Of a stretch of DNA of 64,000 nt, positions 6,768-16,804 are shown one piece after another. Numbering within the stretch: the first letter of the stretch is position 1; each line of letters begins with the position of its first letter. A program made the position numbers and the translations under genes. Source of the stretch: Oscillospiraceae bacterium (GTDB taxonomy: Bacteria > Bacillota > Clostridia > Oscillospirales > SIG519); assembly GCA_015067255.1 (NCBI GenBank), contig SVMS01000006.1, positions 1-64,000 on the forward strand. Reading direction: 5' to 3'. Under the pieces are notes generated by a model. It was not told the origin of the DNA, ran no database searches, and saw nothing but the letters and a program-made list of their open reading frames with translations.

Positions 6768-9700
6768 TTATTCTTCTCTATATTTCTTTATACCGTAGAA
6801 AAGGGTTGCTGTGAGGCAGCTTGTGCTTATGAAGAAAAGAGCAATTAACAAATTCATATAATTTGTTGAGTCAACTCCTGTGTCAGGGCTTGTAGCAGGA
6901 GCTTCGGGAGTGTAAACATTTTCAAAGACTATTTCGGAAATTTCATCGGTGCTGTTTTCTTTTGTGATAACAGTTTTTGTTACAACGAGCTTTCCTGTTG
7001 TGTTGTCTTCAACTGTGAGTTCAACAATGTATTTTGTCTTATCATAGGTTATGTTTTTAACAGCTGTATTTTCTTCATAAACTACGTATCTATATGTGCC
7101 TGCAGCGTCAATAACGAACTTGTCAAATACAATATTTCCGTTTTTGTCATTGGTTGCTGTTGCTATTGTTTTGCCCTGTTCGTCTTTAAGAGTAAATTTG
7201 AATTCTCCGCCAACAAAGCTGTAGGCATTGTCCTTAGGTGATGTAACCTTTTTAACAGCGCTGAACTCAATATCATTAGTTGACTGTACGGAGTAGGTGT
7301 TTGAGAAATCAAGGGTTATTTTGTCAGTATTCTGATTGTTGATATTAAGCTTTATTTTAGCATTTGCGCTGTCGTCGGTTGCAACTATAACAACATCATA
7401 GTCGTTGGTGTCATAAGCTACACCGGGGATATTGCCCTGTACCTCGCTTACCTTGAATTTATAAGTACCTGCTTTGTTTACCTTTACAATGTGGGAAGCC
7501 AACTGACCTTTTGCATTTATAGTTTTTGTTGCTGTGTCAGTGCTGCCGTTGTCAAGCTGGAATTCGATTTCACCATTTGCAATAGCTTGCTTGGTTTCAT
7601 CGTCAAGCGCGCTTATTGTGAAGTCAAAGGAGTCGGTAGCTAACCATTCATTATTTTGACGTCCTGTAAAGCTTTTGCTTATTTCAATTTGCGCCTCGGC
7701 AGCTTCGGGATTATATCTGTTTATGATATCGTCGCCGCCGACAAACTGAGTAAGAACAGCTGTAAGATTGCCGTTTCTGTCGTCTGTTACTCTGTAGGTA
7801 GCAACAATTTCCTGAGTGCTGTAGGTGATGCCTGCAACCTTGTTTGCATCGTCAGGGATAATTTCCTTAACAGAAACAATGTAGGTGCCTGCCTTTGAGA
7901 ATGTAATTGCATCAAAAATGATGTTGCCGTTAGCCGCATTGGAAACGATTGTTGCAGAAGGAAGAGTCATTCCGTCAGAGGGATTTGCAGAAACTGCCTT
8001 CAATTCAAATTGGAATTCGTTGTCCTGTAAGGGCTTGCTTCTGTCACCTGAAATAATCTTGTTGATTAAAGGTAATGTAGCAGTTGTGGGGTCGGGAGTA
8101 TATGTGTTAGCAAAGACAATATCAGAAACCTCTGACCAGGTAGAGCCGTCTGAAATTTCTTTTTTGGTGGAGGTAATAATAAGACTGCCGTCTAAATTGT
8201 CTTCAACAATTACTGTAAGACGATACTTAGATTGGTCATATACTGTGCCTTTTACTTTTTCAACAGGAATAAACTCTGAAATATAGTATTCATATGTGCC
8301 TTCTTTGTCATAGGTATCATCTTCGATAAATGAGATAGCGCCTGAATATACGCCGTTATTTCCTGTTACATCTTTTGTATGGGTAACAAGACCTTGGTTG
8401 ATTATTGTGCCGTTATAGTATTTTTCAACGTTAAAATAGAACTCGCCTTCCAAAAGTGTTTTGCCGGTAAGCTCTTTTGCACCGCTAAGACTTACAGGAT
8501 TTCCGCTGAAGGTTGAAGAATAAACATTTGTAAATTCAGCAGCATTTTTGCCGTTGCTATATGTGGTAGATGCAATTTCAAGATTTCCGTCTTTATCGGC
8601 ATCGTCAACAATTATAGTAACAGTAATTACGCTGTCATCATATTCAACTGCTAAAGAATTGCCCTGAGTCTCGGAAACGGTAAATACATAAGTGCCCGCT
8701 TTTTTGAAGGTGACGTCTTCAAAGGCAAAGGCTTTTGCAACATTATCCTTAGCATCTGTTACTGTTGCAACGTTTGAATTTGCAGGGATAACAACTATGC
8801 CGTCTCTTATAGCGTTGCCTGTTGAAGCGTTAGAGCCAAGAACAAATTCAAAGCTTTCATTATTCTTCATATCTCTGCCGATAAGAGTTTTTGTACCGTT
8901 AATATCGGCAGTAACAGGAGTGGGAGTATATACGTTTTCAAAAACTGCAACTCGCTGGTCATTGGAATACATTGGAGATACATTCAGCTCGTGGCTGTTG
9001 GGGTCAATAGAAACTACAACATCAACAGTATATATTGTGTCATCATAGGTCATTCCGTTAACTCTGTCTGCGACATCGGGAATAACTTCACTCATCTGAT
9101 ATCTGAAGGTTATAGAGTCAGCGCCCTGGGGAATAACGTCTTGAGCAAAGCTTACAGCGGGGAAGGTTATGTTGTGGCCTTCGTTAGATGTTGTTACAAA
9201 TCTATCTGCTGTAGGCATGGGAACACTTGAAATGCTGTTGGGAACTACCATATTGTTTTCCACAACGCCTATAGCTTCAAGCTTAAATTCAAACATACCT
9301 GAAACAAGAGGATTTTGTCCTGAATTATCGGTATAATTTTTAGTTGCTACAGGAACACGTGTTACCGCATTTGCAACATAAGTGTTGACAAAGACAATAG
9401 CGTCCTCAGCTTCCTGACCGGCATTCATAACAATTTCATTGTTGACATATGTAAATAGAGGATTTGCGCTATCGTCATATAGCTTTTGAATTTCAGCATC
9501 AGCGCTCATTGTGCCGTCTCCGTTATCGGTTACAGTAACTACAAGACGGTATAACGCTCTGGAATAGGATATTCCGGGGAGATAAGCATCATTTTCGGGT
9601 TCTTGTTCCGCAATAGTATAACGGTATACGCCCGGAGCTGTAAATTCAATAGTGCCAAAATCAAAGGTTGCAGCATCGTCGCCGTTAACGGTTGTGTTAG

Positions 9701-12605
9701 GCTGATTTACTGTTATGCCGTTTACAGCATCATACCCATCAGGAAGAGGCGCATTGTTATAGGGTCGGATTAAGAAGGTGAAGGAGTCTGTACCAACCTG
9801 CCAATTACGTCCTGTAAGCACCTTTGTTCCGCCTAAATCATTGTTTACGGGAAAGGTTATAGGAGTAACGTTATATGTATTGGTAAATTCAGCAACAGCT
9901 GTACTGCCGTTTTGAATTGTGCCTGTTGCGCCTTCAGAGTAGGATGTAAAGCCTGCAACAGCTGTTTCAGTTACCTGATAGGTAGTGTTGGGAGGTAAGC
10001 TGAAAATAGTAGCAGTCTGAGAGTCCTTAAGATATACTTTGGGGTTAGCTGCAGAAACTGTACCTGTGCTTGCTACCGCACCGTCGGCATTGGATATAGT
10101 GTAATCATAGGTGCCGCCATTTACATTAGAGCCATTAAGGTCAATTGTAAATTCAAAGGTTGCATCGGGAGCAGTAGTACCGTTGGAAGCATTAACTGTT
10201 TTTGAAATTTTAAGATTTCCGCCTGCAGCCAAGGACAATACACCGTTATTTCCTAAATAGATTACAAATTTGCCTTCATAGGGGTCGGTGCTTCCGGGAG
10301 CGTGCTCAAAGGTGGGAGCATAAAAATCCTCGGCGGTTTGTGTGATATTTTGTACTTTTGTGCCTTCAAACTTAAGAATTCTGTTAAGACGGGGTGAGCC
10401 TGCCGATCTGTAGAGATAACCGTCTGCACCTGTTTTAATTTCAGTTCTCTTAAGCTGTGCGCCTGTACGGGCTATTGCCGCTACTTCCGTTGAGTTACCG
10501 TGATAGTATTCGTCTTTATAATAATATACGGTATCATCGTCTAAGCCTTCGCTTGCAGGTACCTGATTTTTGAATTCAGAGTCCTTATAAATGGGCATAT
10601 CCTCAAGGATATAGTAGAAGCCGTTTGTGTGAGAAGGCTCAAATTCTACTGTAGCATCGCCCACTGTAGAGCCGTTTACTGTTTTTGAATTGGAGTAAAG
10701 GCTGCTGTAGAAATTTATATTTCCGTCAGCGGTAGTATTCTGAGCAAGATATTCTGCTGAAATTTTTGATTTATCTATGTAATAGGAGCCGTCATCAGCT
10801 TGCTTTACTATTTCTGACTGAAGACCTATTGAATAGATAATTCTTGCAGGGAAAGCGCCGTTGTTTGTGTGAGTTTTTACGCTACCATCCTCGTTGAGAA
10901 CAACGGAGTTTACACGAAGAGGAATAACTGCAGCGGGAATTTTAATTGTAATAACTTCATTTCCGGAAGCTTCCTTTTCAACAGTGATGATGATATTGTT
11001 CAGCTCCTGCTGTCCGTAAACAGCATTGTTAACACTACCGGAAAATGTATATGTAGTTGTATTTCCGTTTGTAGCTACATTTTTTGCGGTGAATTTCTGA
11101 CCTGCATATATGATAGCTTTTACATCTTTAACCTCCATATATTCGCCGATAGGGTCAGTGTAAGTGATGTATCCGTCTGTCAAGGGGTTGTCGCCTTTGA
11201 TTTCGGTGGGAACCTGAGGAGAGGAGATGTTGATATTTGCAACAATCTCATCAAAAACAGTTGTAATTGCAGAGGCATTGTCTGCATCATAATAATCGTC
11301 TACATAATTATATCCGTCAACAGCGTCTACATCGTAGCCTGTAGTGGGGTGAGTTAAATAATAGTTTTTATCAGTACTGCTAAAGAAGCCGCTTGTTCCT
11401 ACATTGATATTCAATGTACCTGTGTTGTTGTTAGCTGTATATGAAGACCAATAATTTTTTATTGTAGTCTTCATAGTGTTGCTTGTGTTGTCATTCCAAT
11501 AGGTGCCTGGGTCAAGAGTCATATAAGCAAGATTTTTCTGGCTTCCGCTGAGATTTGTAATACCCATACCTACTGTATAAACAGTTGTAGCAAAGCTTGT
11601 ATTGGCTACACCGTAATTACGGTCAATGGCTTTCTTCATATAAGAGCCTGTCAATATAGCCTTCATACCGTTGCCTGCATATGCGTCGTCGCCGGGGCCG
11701 TCATCGTCATTGTTAGAGGGAGCCCACCAGCTTCTTGAATCTGAAGAAAAGGTGGGAGCACCGTCAGAAAGAAGAATAACGGAAGGAGTTCTCTGAATAT
11801 TTGTACCGTTGATATTTGCTTTTGTAGAAGTTTCATTCGCAAGCAAATTCATACCTTGGTAAAGGCCCATTTGAATATTTGTACCGCCGGAAACAGAGGT
11901 ATTCTTTTCAATTGTACCGGAAGCAGTGCCGATGGCTCTTGTATACAGCGTAGCGTTATTGCTGCTGCCTGTTTCTCCGCTTAAAGTAAAATAAGAAACG
12001 TTTGAGGCTGTTTTTGTGTAGCGGTCAAGAGGAAGCAGGGTTTGCGCTGTGCTGCTGAAGGCTACAACTGCAACACGGTTATAGGGGTTCATTTCCATAA
12101 GAGAGTCTATGGCAGTATTAGCCGCCTGAACAGCGTTATAAATACGGCTTTTATTATTATCCATATTACTGCTTTGGTTACTCATTGAACCGGAAATGTC
12201 CAGAATAAGAACTACGTCTACAGGAGAATGGGATTGACCTGAAACTGACATAGAGGTTGCAAGAGCAGAATAAGCAACAAGAAAATCTTCGCCGAGATTA
12301 TCTCCTGCATTTAATGTAATTGTTTCTTGTCCGCCGCCGAAGGTATCAAAGGTAACATCGTCGGTATATACAGACCTGTCAGTCCATACTCTTCCTGCGT
12401 ATTCGGTGGAAGCATTGTCACCTAAGGATTCAGAATACTTTGTGGAAGTATCACGGTCTGAAACAGCATTTCCTGCGCCGCCTGCATATTCGTTGCCCGT
12501 AGCAGCAAAGGAAATCATAACAGAGGGCATAATTACTTCTAACATCAAAGTAATTGATAGTAAAACTGAAAATAAAGTTTTAGTAAGCTTATTTTTAATT
12601 GTCAT
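6768..12605 (-). CDS. Giant von Willebrand A / pilin-isopeptide-repeat surface protein with sorting tail
   Basis: A 1945-residue secreted, probably wall-anchored adhesin. In order: signal peptide (about 1-35); a von Willebrand A domain from about residue 130 with an intact metal site DISGSMS (135-141); a connecting region to about 790; then eight FctA/Spy0128-type pilin repeats starting near residues 797, 922, 1086, 1231, 1371, 1511, 1635 and 1778. Each repeat opens with a Lys-bearing strand such as GTKVLTG and closes FxNxY (EFTNTY, FENVY), the Lys-Asn pair known to form internal isopeptide bonds in this family. The tail is SPDTG, a hydrophobic span and KKYREE, a variant sorting signal. The start has AAAGGAG upstream. 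It lies 21 bases after a tetR gene, probably in one transcript. No sortase or pilin operon partner is in view. Confidence 0.9.
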   Translation of the reverse strand: MTIKNKLTKTLFSVLLSITLMLEVIMPSVMISFAATGNEYAGGAGNAVSDRDTSTKYSESLGDNASTEYAGRVWTDRSVYTDDVTFDTFGGGQETITLNAGDNLGEDFLVAYSALATSMSVSGQSHSPVDVVLILDISGSMSNQSSNMDNNKSRIYNAVQAANTAIDSLMEMNPYNRVAVVAFSSTAQTLLPLDRYTKTASNVSYFTLSGETGSSNNATLYTRAIGTASGTIEKNTSVSGGTNIQMGLYQGMNLLANETSTKANINGTNIQRTPSVILLSDGAPTFSSDSRSWWAPSNNDDDGPGDDAYAGNGMKAILTGSYMKKAIDRNYGVANTSFATTVYTVGMGITNLSGSQKNLAYMTLDPGTYWNDNTSNTMKTTIKNYWSSYTANNNTGTLNINVGTSGFFSSTDKNYYLTHPTTGYDVDAVDGYNYVDDYYDADNASAITTVFDEIVANINISSPQVPTEIKGDNPLTDGYITYTDPIGEYMEVKDVKAIIYAGQKFTAKNVATNGNTTTYTFSGSVNNAVYGQQELNNIIITVEKEASGNEVITIKIPAAVIPLRVNSVVLNEDGSVKTHTNNGAFPARIIYSIGLQSEIVKQADDGSYYIDKSKISAEYLAQNTTADGNINFYSSLYSNSKTVNGSTVGDATVEFEPSHTNGFYYILEDMPIYKDSEFKNQVPASEGLDDDTVYYYKDEYYHGNSTEVAAIARTGAQLKRTEIKTGADGYLYRSAGSPRLNRILKFEGTKVQNITQTAEDFYAPTFEHAPGSTDPYEGKFVIYLGNNGVLSLAAGGNLKISKTVNASNGTTAPDATFEFTIDLNGSNVNGGTYDYTISNADGAVASTGTVSAANPKVYLKDSQTATIFSLPPNTTYQVTETAVAGFTSYSEGATGTIQNGSTAVAEFTNTYNVTPITFPVNNDLGGTKVLTGRNWQVGTDSFTFLIRPYNNAPLPDGYDAVNGITVNQPNTTVNGDDAATFDFGTIEFTAPGVYRYTIAEQEPENDAYLPGISYSRALYRLVVTVTDNGDGTMSADAEIQKLYDDSANPLFTYVNNEIVMNAGQEAEDAIVFVNTYVANAVTRVPVATKNYTDNSGQNPLVSGMFEFKLEAIGVVENNMVVPNSISSVPMPTADRFVTTSNEGHNITFPAVSFAQDVIPQGADSITFRYQMSEVIPDVADRVNGMTYDDTIYTVDVVVSIDPNSHELNVSPMYSNDQRVAVFENVYTPTPVTADINGTKTLIGRDMKNNESFEFVLGSNASTGNAIRDGIVVIPANSNVATVTDAKDNVAKAFAFEDVTFKKAGTYVFTVSETQGNSLAVEYDDSVITVTIIVDDADKDGNLEIASTTYSNGKNAAEFTNVYSSTFSGNPVSLSGAKELTGKTLLEGEFYFNVEKYYNGTIINQGLVTHTKDVTGNNGVYSGAISFIEDDTYDKEGTYEYYISEFIPVEKVKGTVYDQSKYRLTVIVEDNLDGSLIITSTKKEISDGSTWSEVSDIVFANTYTPDPTTATLPLINKIISGDRSKPLQDNEFQFELKAVSANPSDGMTLPSATIVSNAANGNIIFDAITFSKAGTYIVSVKEIIPDDANKVAGITYSTQEIVATYRVTDDRNGNLTAVLTQFVGGDDIINRYNPEAAEAQIEISKSFTGRQNNEWLATDSFDFTISALDDETKQAIANGEIEFQLDNGSTDTATKTINAKGQLASHIVKVNKAGTYKFKVSEVQGNIPGVAYDTNDYDVVIVATDDSANAKIKLNINNQNTDKITLDFSNTYSVQSTNDIEFSAVKKVTSPKDNAYSFVGGEFKFTLKDEQGKTIATATNDKNGNIVFDKFVIDAAGTYRYVVYEENTAVKNITYDKTKYIVELTVEDNTTGKLVVTKTVITKENSTDEISEIVFENVYTPEAPATSPDTGVDSTNYMNLLIALFFISTSCLTATLFYGIKKYREE

Positions 12606-12626
12606 AAAAAAGGCTCCTTTCTTGTT

Positions 12627-13307
12627 TTATATTTTCTTTTCAAAAAAGTTCATTATAGAATCAATAGCTTGTTGAGCTAAAGTCGGATAGTCAAACTGTG
12701 AAACAAAATCAATTGCCTCTTGAATTTTTTCATCAGGCACATGATAAAGAATAAAGGTTGTTTCAAGAAAACGCTTTATTTTTCGTTCCATAGTGAAATA
12801 CATATTACAGGGAACTGACAAAAAGCCTCGCATAATTCCGCCCGAAGCAATCTCCAATTCAAAAAAGTCCTTGGTTTCAAGATGGGGAAGATGCTCTTTG
12901 AAAATAGTTTCCAGCTTAGCTGTTATAGTATGCTGAATAATCTCCGTAGTTTTGGGGAGAGAATATGACGCATTATAAAGCTCTCTGATATGCTCGCTTG
13001 ACTCTGCTATATGTAACTGTAAGGTTGTTTCAGCCGCATAAAATAATATAGGGTCGTCAGTTGTATCCTTGAGCAGATTTTCAGCAAAGGAAAACTGAAA
13101 TTCTAAAACATATGCCACAAGCTCGGCTAAAATTTCCTCTTTGCTTTTCATCTCATAAAAAATAGTGCTTGCTGAAACATTGGAGTCCTTGGAAATTTCT
13201 TTTATTGATGTGTTAGCAAATCCTTGCATTAAGAAAAGCTTAGCTGCGCTGTGCAATATTTGTCTTCTCAGCTCAGCGGCTTCCTGTGGGGATTTGATAT
13301 TTGCCAT
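12627..13307 (-). CDS. TetR-family transcriptional regulator
   Basis: A 226-residue regulator. The N-terminal helix-turn-helix spans about residues 20-57 (KLFLMQGFANTSIKEISKDS, then NVSASTIFYEMKSKEEIL), the classic TetR layout. The remaining all-helical part is the ligand and dimer domain and does not identify a ligand. The gene is read just before the giant adhesin gene with a 21-base gap and no terminator, so it probably controls its own operon and thus display of the adhesin; that is inference. GGAAGTGATG precedes the ATG. Confidence 0.88.
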   Translation of the reverse strand: MANIKSPQEAAELRRQILHSAAKLFLMQGFANTSIKEISKDSNVSASTIFYEMKSKEEILAELVAYVLEFQFSFAENLLKDTTDDPILFYAAETTLQLHIAESSEHIRELYNASYSLPKTTEIIQHTITAKLETIFKEHLPHLETKDFFELEIASGGIMRGFLSVPCNMYFTMERKIKRFLETTFILYHVPDEKIQEAIDFVSQFDYPTLAQQAIDSIMNFFEKKI

Positions 13308-13367
13308 ATTAACATCACTTCCTTGTTAATTTAAAGTCAAATTAAAGTGCAATCTAAATTATAATTT

Positions 13368-13397
13368 ATTCTAACATTCAGAGCAACTTTTTGTCAA
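13368..13397 (-). promoter_or_regulatory. Promoter of the tetR-adhesin operon
   Basis: On the minus strand, TTGACA (13397-13392), an 18-base spacer and TAGAAT (13373-13368). Downstream, near 13331-13346, lies the imperfect inverted repeat AATTTGACTTTAAATT, which could be the TetR operator. That assignment is only a guess. Confidence 0.6.
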
Positions 13398-13467
13398 CTT
13401 TTTTTTAAAAACTTTTTCAACAAAGAAATGAATAGATTTTTGGTAAAAATCACTAAAGACGCAAAAA

Positions 13468-13495
13468 TAAAGCACGATATTAAATTCGTGCTTTA
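13468..13495 (-). terminator. Terminator after the uroporphyrinogen-decarboxylase-like gene
   Basis: TAAAGCACGA (13468-13477) pairs perfectly with TCGTGCTTTA (13486-13495). Read leftward it is followed by TTTTTG. Confidence 0.85.
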
Positions 13496-13543
13496 TTGTA
13501 ACATTTTCAATTGTAAAAATTTGTTGAATTTTATTGCAGACTA

Positions 13544-14653
13544 TTAATCTATTTTAATTCCGTACATCTGAGCGTAGCTGCGAGCGCTTGCCATATCGTT
13601 TGCATCAAAATATCTCGTATCAAAATAGAGCTGACCTAACTTGTTTTTTGCAATATCAATAGCAGAGCCGTCGGGCTTTTGATTGCAGGATATCAGCTTT
13701 TTGCCCGAGTCTAAAATCTTTTGCAACAATTCGTCCCAATTTCGCAAGGAGGGCTCGCCTGCACCGGGAACCCATTGAATTGCTTTGATTGCATCTATGC
13801 TGAGTAAATGCTCAAGGTGAGGAATTTCACCTATACCGTCCATATGATAAAGGGCATTGGGAATACGCTGTGCAGATGAAGCAAGCTCGTCCTTGACGAA
13901 TTTTTCAAACATATCCGTGCTTATCATATAGGAAAAATCGCTCTGTAAAATATAGCTTGGCTTTTCGGCAAACATATTGAACCAATGAGAATATCCCTTT
14001 GCTTCGGGAGCTATAAAAGCATTGATTTTGTCAAAATATTCAAACCACGCTTTGTTTATTTCCTTTACACAACGTAAAACCTCTTCGGGCTCGTCATATA
14101 AATCCATCAAAAGATTTTCGGAGCCTCTGAAGCTGGAAAGAATATCAAGAGTACCTCCGATATCTATCATTCCCACTACGACGCTACCTCTCCATTTTTC
14201 CATAGCGGCTTCGTAAACGTTGAGTACACGGCGAAGATAAGGATTGTTTTCATCTACCTCAAAATGCAATTCCTGTATGGGAATATCTTTTTTGGGCGGG
14301 TCAAACCAAACGGTATCCTCAGCCATTACGGGTGTACAGCCTAAAAATGCCGCAATAGTTCCGGGACCGAAGGAGGTCATAGGGAAAAAGGGAAAAGCAT
14401 CACCGTACCAACGCAGAGTAGAGAGATACCAATCGTGAGCGTCTACAAGTTCCTGAGGTGAAATAGAAAAATCCCACGCAGTAGAAAAAGCTATCTGCGG
14501 AGCATTTGACGGCTTTCGTGAAGATGGATTGTTGCAGGTAATAATGGGCACTATCGGACGTTCAAGCTTATTATCCCACCAATCACGGTAGGTCTGACGA
14601 AGCTTTTCGTACTGTTCATCGGAAAAATTGATTGAAGAAGATGAGTTTGACAT
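13544..14653 (-). CDS. Uroporphyrinogen decarboxylase (URO-D)-like protein
   Basis: A 369-residue cytoplasmic protein of the URO-D/MtaA superfamily, a TIM-barrel fold used by haem-pathway decarboxylases and by many corrinoid-dependent methyltransferases. Visible features are an N-terminal YRDWWDNKLERP segment and a late ALYHMDGIGEIPHLEHLL segment typical of the uncharacterised Clostridia branch. No other haem gene or corrinoid protein is nearby, so true uroporphyrinogen decarboxylation is unlikely. The substrate is unknown. AGGTG precedes the ATG. It is read in the same direction as the PutP-like symporter upstream, but a hairpin terminator separates them. Confidence 0.75.
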   Translation of the reverse strand: MSNSSSSINFSDEQYEKLRQTYRDWWDNKLERPIVPIITCNNPSSRKPSNAPQIAFSTAWDFSISPQELVDAHDWYLSTLRWYGDAFPFFPMTSFGPGTIAAFLGCTPVMAEDTVWFDPPKKDIPIQELHFEVDENNPYLRRVLNVYEAAMEKWRGSVVVGMIDIGGTLDILSSFRGSENLLMDLYDEPEEVLRCVKEINKAWFEYFDKINAFIAPEAKGYSHWFNMFAEKPSYILQSDFSYMISTDMFEKFVKDELASSAQRIPNALYHMDGIGEIPHLEHLLSIDAIKAIQWVPGAGEPSLRNWDELLQKILDSGKKLISCNQKPDGSAIDIAKNKLGQLYFDTRYFDANDMASARSYAQMYGIKID

Positions 14654-14691
14654 AAAAACACCTGCTTTTTCAATAGATGTATTAAAGAAAG

Positions 14692-14720
14692 GGCTGTAAA
14701 AAACAAAGTTTTTTACAGCC
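14692..14720 (-). terminator. Terminator after the symporter gene
   Basis: GGCTGTAAAAAAC (14692-14704) pairs perfectly with GTTTTTTACAGCC (14708-14720) around a three-base loop. Nearly the same hairpin recurs at 16613-16644, so it may belong to a dispersed repeat family. Confidence 0.8.
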
Positions 14721-14733
14721 GCTTTTAAATAAA

Positions 14734-16278
14734 TTAATCGTCTATACTATTGTCGGTTGCTTTTTCGAAAATAGCCACAACTTCGTCGGAAGGCTTTTTG
14801 TCGAGTAATGTGAAAATAACAGTACAGATAGCGCCTGCAATAAAGCCGGGTACTATTTCATAAACCTGAGTATTTACGATAACAGCATCTGTAACGGTAC
14901 TTGTAAAGAGGATAAGCCATGCGATATCAACAACAGCACCGCCGATAATTCCTGCAACTGCACCTTTATATGTAAGACGCTTCCAGAAGAGAGAAAGAAT
15001 TACAACAGGACCGAAAGCAGCGCCGAATAAGCCCCAAGCGTTTTCAACCATAGCCATAATGTTTGAAGCCCAGGAATCAGCTTTTCCTAAACCGCTTGCC
15101 GCAATAGCAAAGCCTATAAGAGTAACGATAGCAACAACAAGACGGCCTACCCAAAGCATTTCCTTATCTCCTGCCTTGTTCTTACGAAAAATAGGATTGT
15201 AAAGGTCGCTTGTAAAGGAGGAGGAAGCAACTAAAAGCTGACTGTCAGCAGTGGACATAGCCGCAGCGATAATTGCAGAAAGCATAAGACCGGCAATAAA
15301 TCCGGGGAATATGTTTAAAACAACCTCGATGAATACACGGCTTTGAGAGCCTGCAGGTAAAAGCATCTGAGCTAAAGCAGAGCCGTCCTTTAAAAGATAG
15401 GTACGTCCAAGCCAAGCTATAACAATTGCAGCACCTAAGGTTAAAACAAGCCATACAATAGCAACTGTTGCTGATTTCTTAATAAGCTTTGAGCTTTTAA
15501 TACCCATAAAGCGAACTAAGATATGGGGCATTCCGAAATAGCCCAGTCCCCAGCCAAGACCTGAAACGATATCTGTCCAGGAAGCTGTAAAAGGATTGTT
15601 TCCGAAAGGAGCAACACCTTCAGCAAAAGCGGTTGCATAGGAAGCATCAAAGTTTCCGAACGTAACCATAAAAATAGGTGTAGCAAGAAGAGCTATAAGC
15701 ATTAAAATACCTTGGAAAAAGTCTGTCCAGCAAACAGCCTTATAGCCGCCCAAAAATGTATATGCAAGAACCAATACTGCAAATAAAAGCATAGCAAGCA
15801 TCTGGTGGTTGGCAAACCAAGGAATAACTGTGCCGAAAACAGCGGCGCCTGCATTGAAAGCAGAGGCAACATAAACTGTAAAGCTGATTAAAAAGATAAT
15901 AGCGCATATAACCTTAAGCGCAGGGTTAGTAGTTGCGAAACGGTTTGTCAAATACTGAGGTAAGGTTATAGCATCGTTTGAAGCCTTTGTAAAACGGCGC
16001 AGACGGCGGGCAACAAAAATCCAGTTAGCTATTGTACCCAAAGCCAAGCCGATACCAATCCAGGCTTTACCTAAACCAAAAGCTATAATACTTCCGGGGA
16101 AGCCCATTAAAAGCCAACCGCTCATATCTGAAGCCTGTGCGCTCATAGCGGTTACCCAAGGGCCCATTGATCTGTTTCCTAAAAAATAATCCTTTTCACC
16201 ACTGCCCTTGGAGGTGGCAAAGAAAAAGATACCTATTCCAAGCACAATGAGAAAGTAAAGAATAAATGCAATTGTCAT
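14734..16278 (-). CDS. Sodium:solute symporter, PutP (Na+/proline) type
   Basis: A 514-residue integral membrane transporter of the SSS family with about 13 membrane helices. The family hallmarks are present: GNRSMGPWVTAMSAQASDMS near the N-terminus, SGWLLMGFPGSIIAFGLGKAW, LPQYLTNRF, and a conserved AMSTADSQLLVASS in helix 8 that supplies Na+-coordinating Ser/Thr residues. Overall similarity is to PutP, so Na+-coupled proline uptake is the best guess, but substrate assignment within this family is unreliable. GGGAG lies seven bases before the ATG. It stands alone, with a terminator behind it and 1 kb of repeat-rich DNA ahead of it. Confidence 0.88.
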   Translation of the reverse strand: MTIAFILYFLIVLGIGIFFFATSKGSGEKDYFLGNRSMGPWVTAMSAQASDMSGWLLMGFPGSIIAFGLGKAWIGIGLALGTIANWIFVARRLRRFTKASNDAITLPQYLTNRFATTNPALKVICAIIFLISFTVYVASAFNAGAAVFGTVIPWFANHQMLAMLLFAVLVLAYTFLGGYKAVCWTDFFQGILMLIALLATPIFMVTFGNFDASYATAFAEGVAPFGNNPFTASWTDIVSGLGWGLGYFGMPHILVRFMGIKSSKLIKKSATVAIVWLVLTLGAAIVIAWLGRTYLLKDGSALAQMLLPAGSQSRVFIEVVLNIFPGFIAGLMLSAIIAAAMSTADSQLLVASSSFTSDLYNPIFRKNKAGDKEMLWVGRLVVAIVTLIGFAIAASGLGKADSWASNIMAMVENAWGLFGAAFGPVVILSLFWKRLTYKGAVAGIIGGAVVDIAWLILFTSTVTDAVIVNTQVYEIVPGFIAGAICTVIFTLLDKKPSDEVVAIFEKATDNSIDD

Positions 16279-16499
16279 TTTATTTCTCCCTTTACAATAT
16301 TAATTCATTAAAGTATATCATAAATTTGGCAATAAAGCAAGGAATAATTTAAAAAAGAAAAAGGGGATGTAAAAAAGCGCAGAGCGCATAAAACAACTAA
16401 ATAAAAGGATTATCTACTATTATCTTCTGAAAGAAAGAACAAAAATTAACAGAAAAACATTTTTTAGATAATTCTTTTAATAAATATACGTTTTATGCT

Positions 16500-16804
16500 A
16501 TCTGCCAATTTCGCCCTCGACGTGCTCCTGTACGCCGTCGGGTAACCGACAACAAATACTTGTTGTCGCGAAATTGACAGATTCTGCTTGATTTTCCTAT
16601 CCCCTAAAAAGAGAGCTGTAAAAAACGAAAGTTTTTTACAGCTCACAGGGTGTCGAAAAACCTTTCGACACCCTGATAGACTGTCCAAAAAGAGTGCAGA
16701 TTTCGTCAATCCGTTCTCGTCGGCGTACGGTGGTACGGTAGAGAGCGGATTGGCGGAAAGCAGAAAAAATTAATTAAATTCCGCATTTTTATGCGGAATT
16801 TTCC
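16500..16804. repeat. Composite foldback element made of nested hairpins
   Basis: Outer arms ATCTGCCAATTTCGC (16500-16514) and GCGAAATTGACAGAT (16568-16582) pair at 14 of 15 positions around the inner hairpin CGACAACAA/TTGTTGTCG (16547-16568). Then come perfect hairpins GAGCTGTAAAAAAC/GTTTTTTACAGCTC (16613-16644) and CAGGGTGTCGAAA/TTTCGACACCCTG (16646-16675). A less regular block with CAATCCG...CGGATTG follows, then AATTCCGCAT/ATGCGGAATT (16777-16800) with a T-rich tail. I find no convincing gene anywhere between 16279 and 17277; apparent open frames here are readings through palindromes. This looks like a palindrome-rich non-autonomous repeat. Confidence 0.7.

Noticed and set aside
10869-11357. 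Rightward open frame opposite the giant adhesin gene (also 7885-8286, 8692-9048)
   Set aside because: Low-complexity translations rich in Ser, Cys and Ile, with no ribosome site, lying fully antisense to a well-supported gene.
13544-14653. Haem-pathway uroporphyrinogen decarboxylase (hemE)
   Set aside because: Sequence features fit the broad superfamily only, and no tetrapyrrole gene is nearby.
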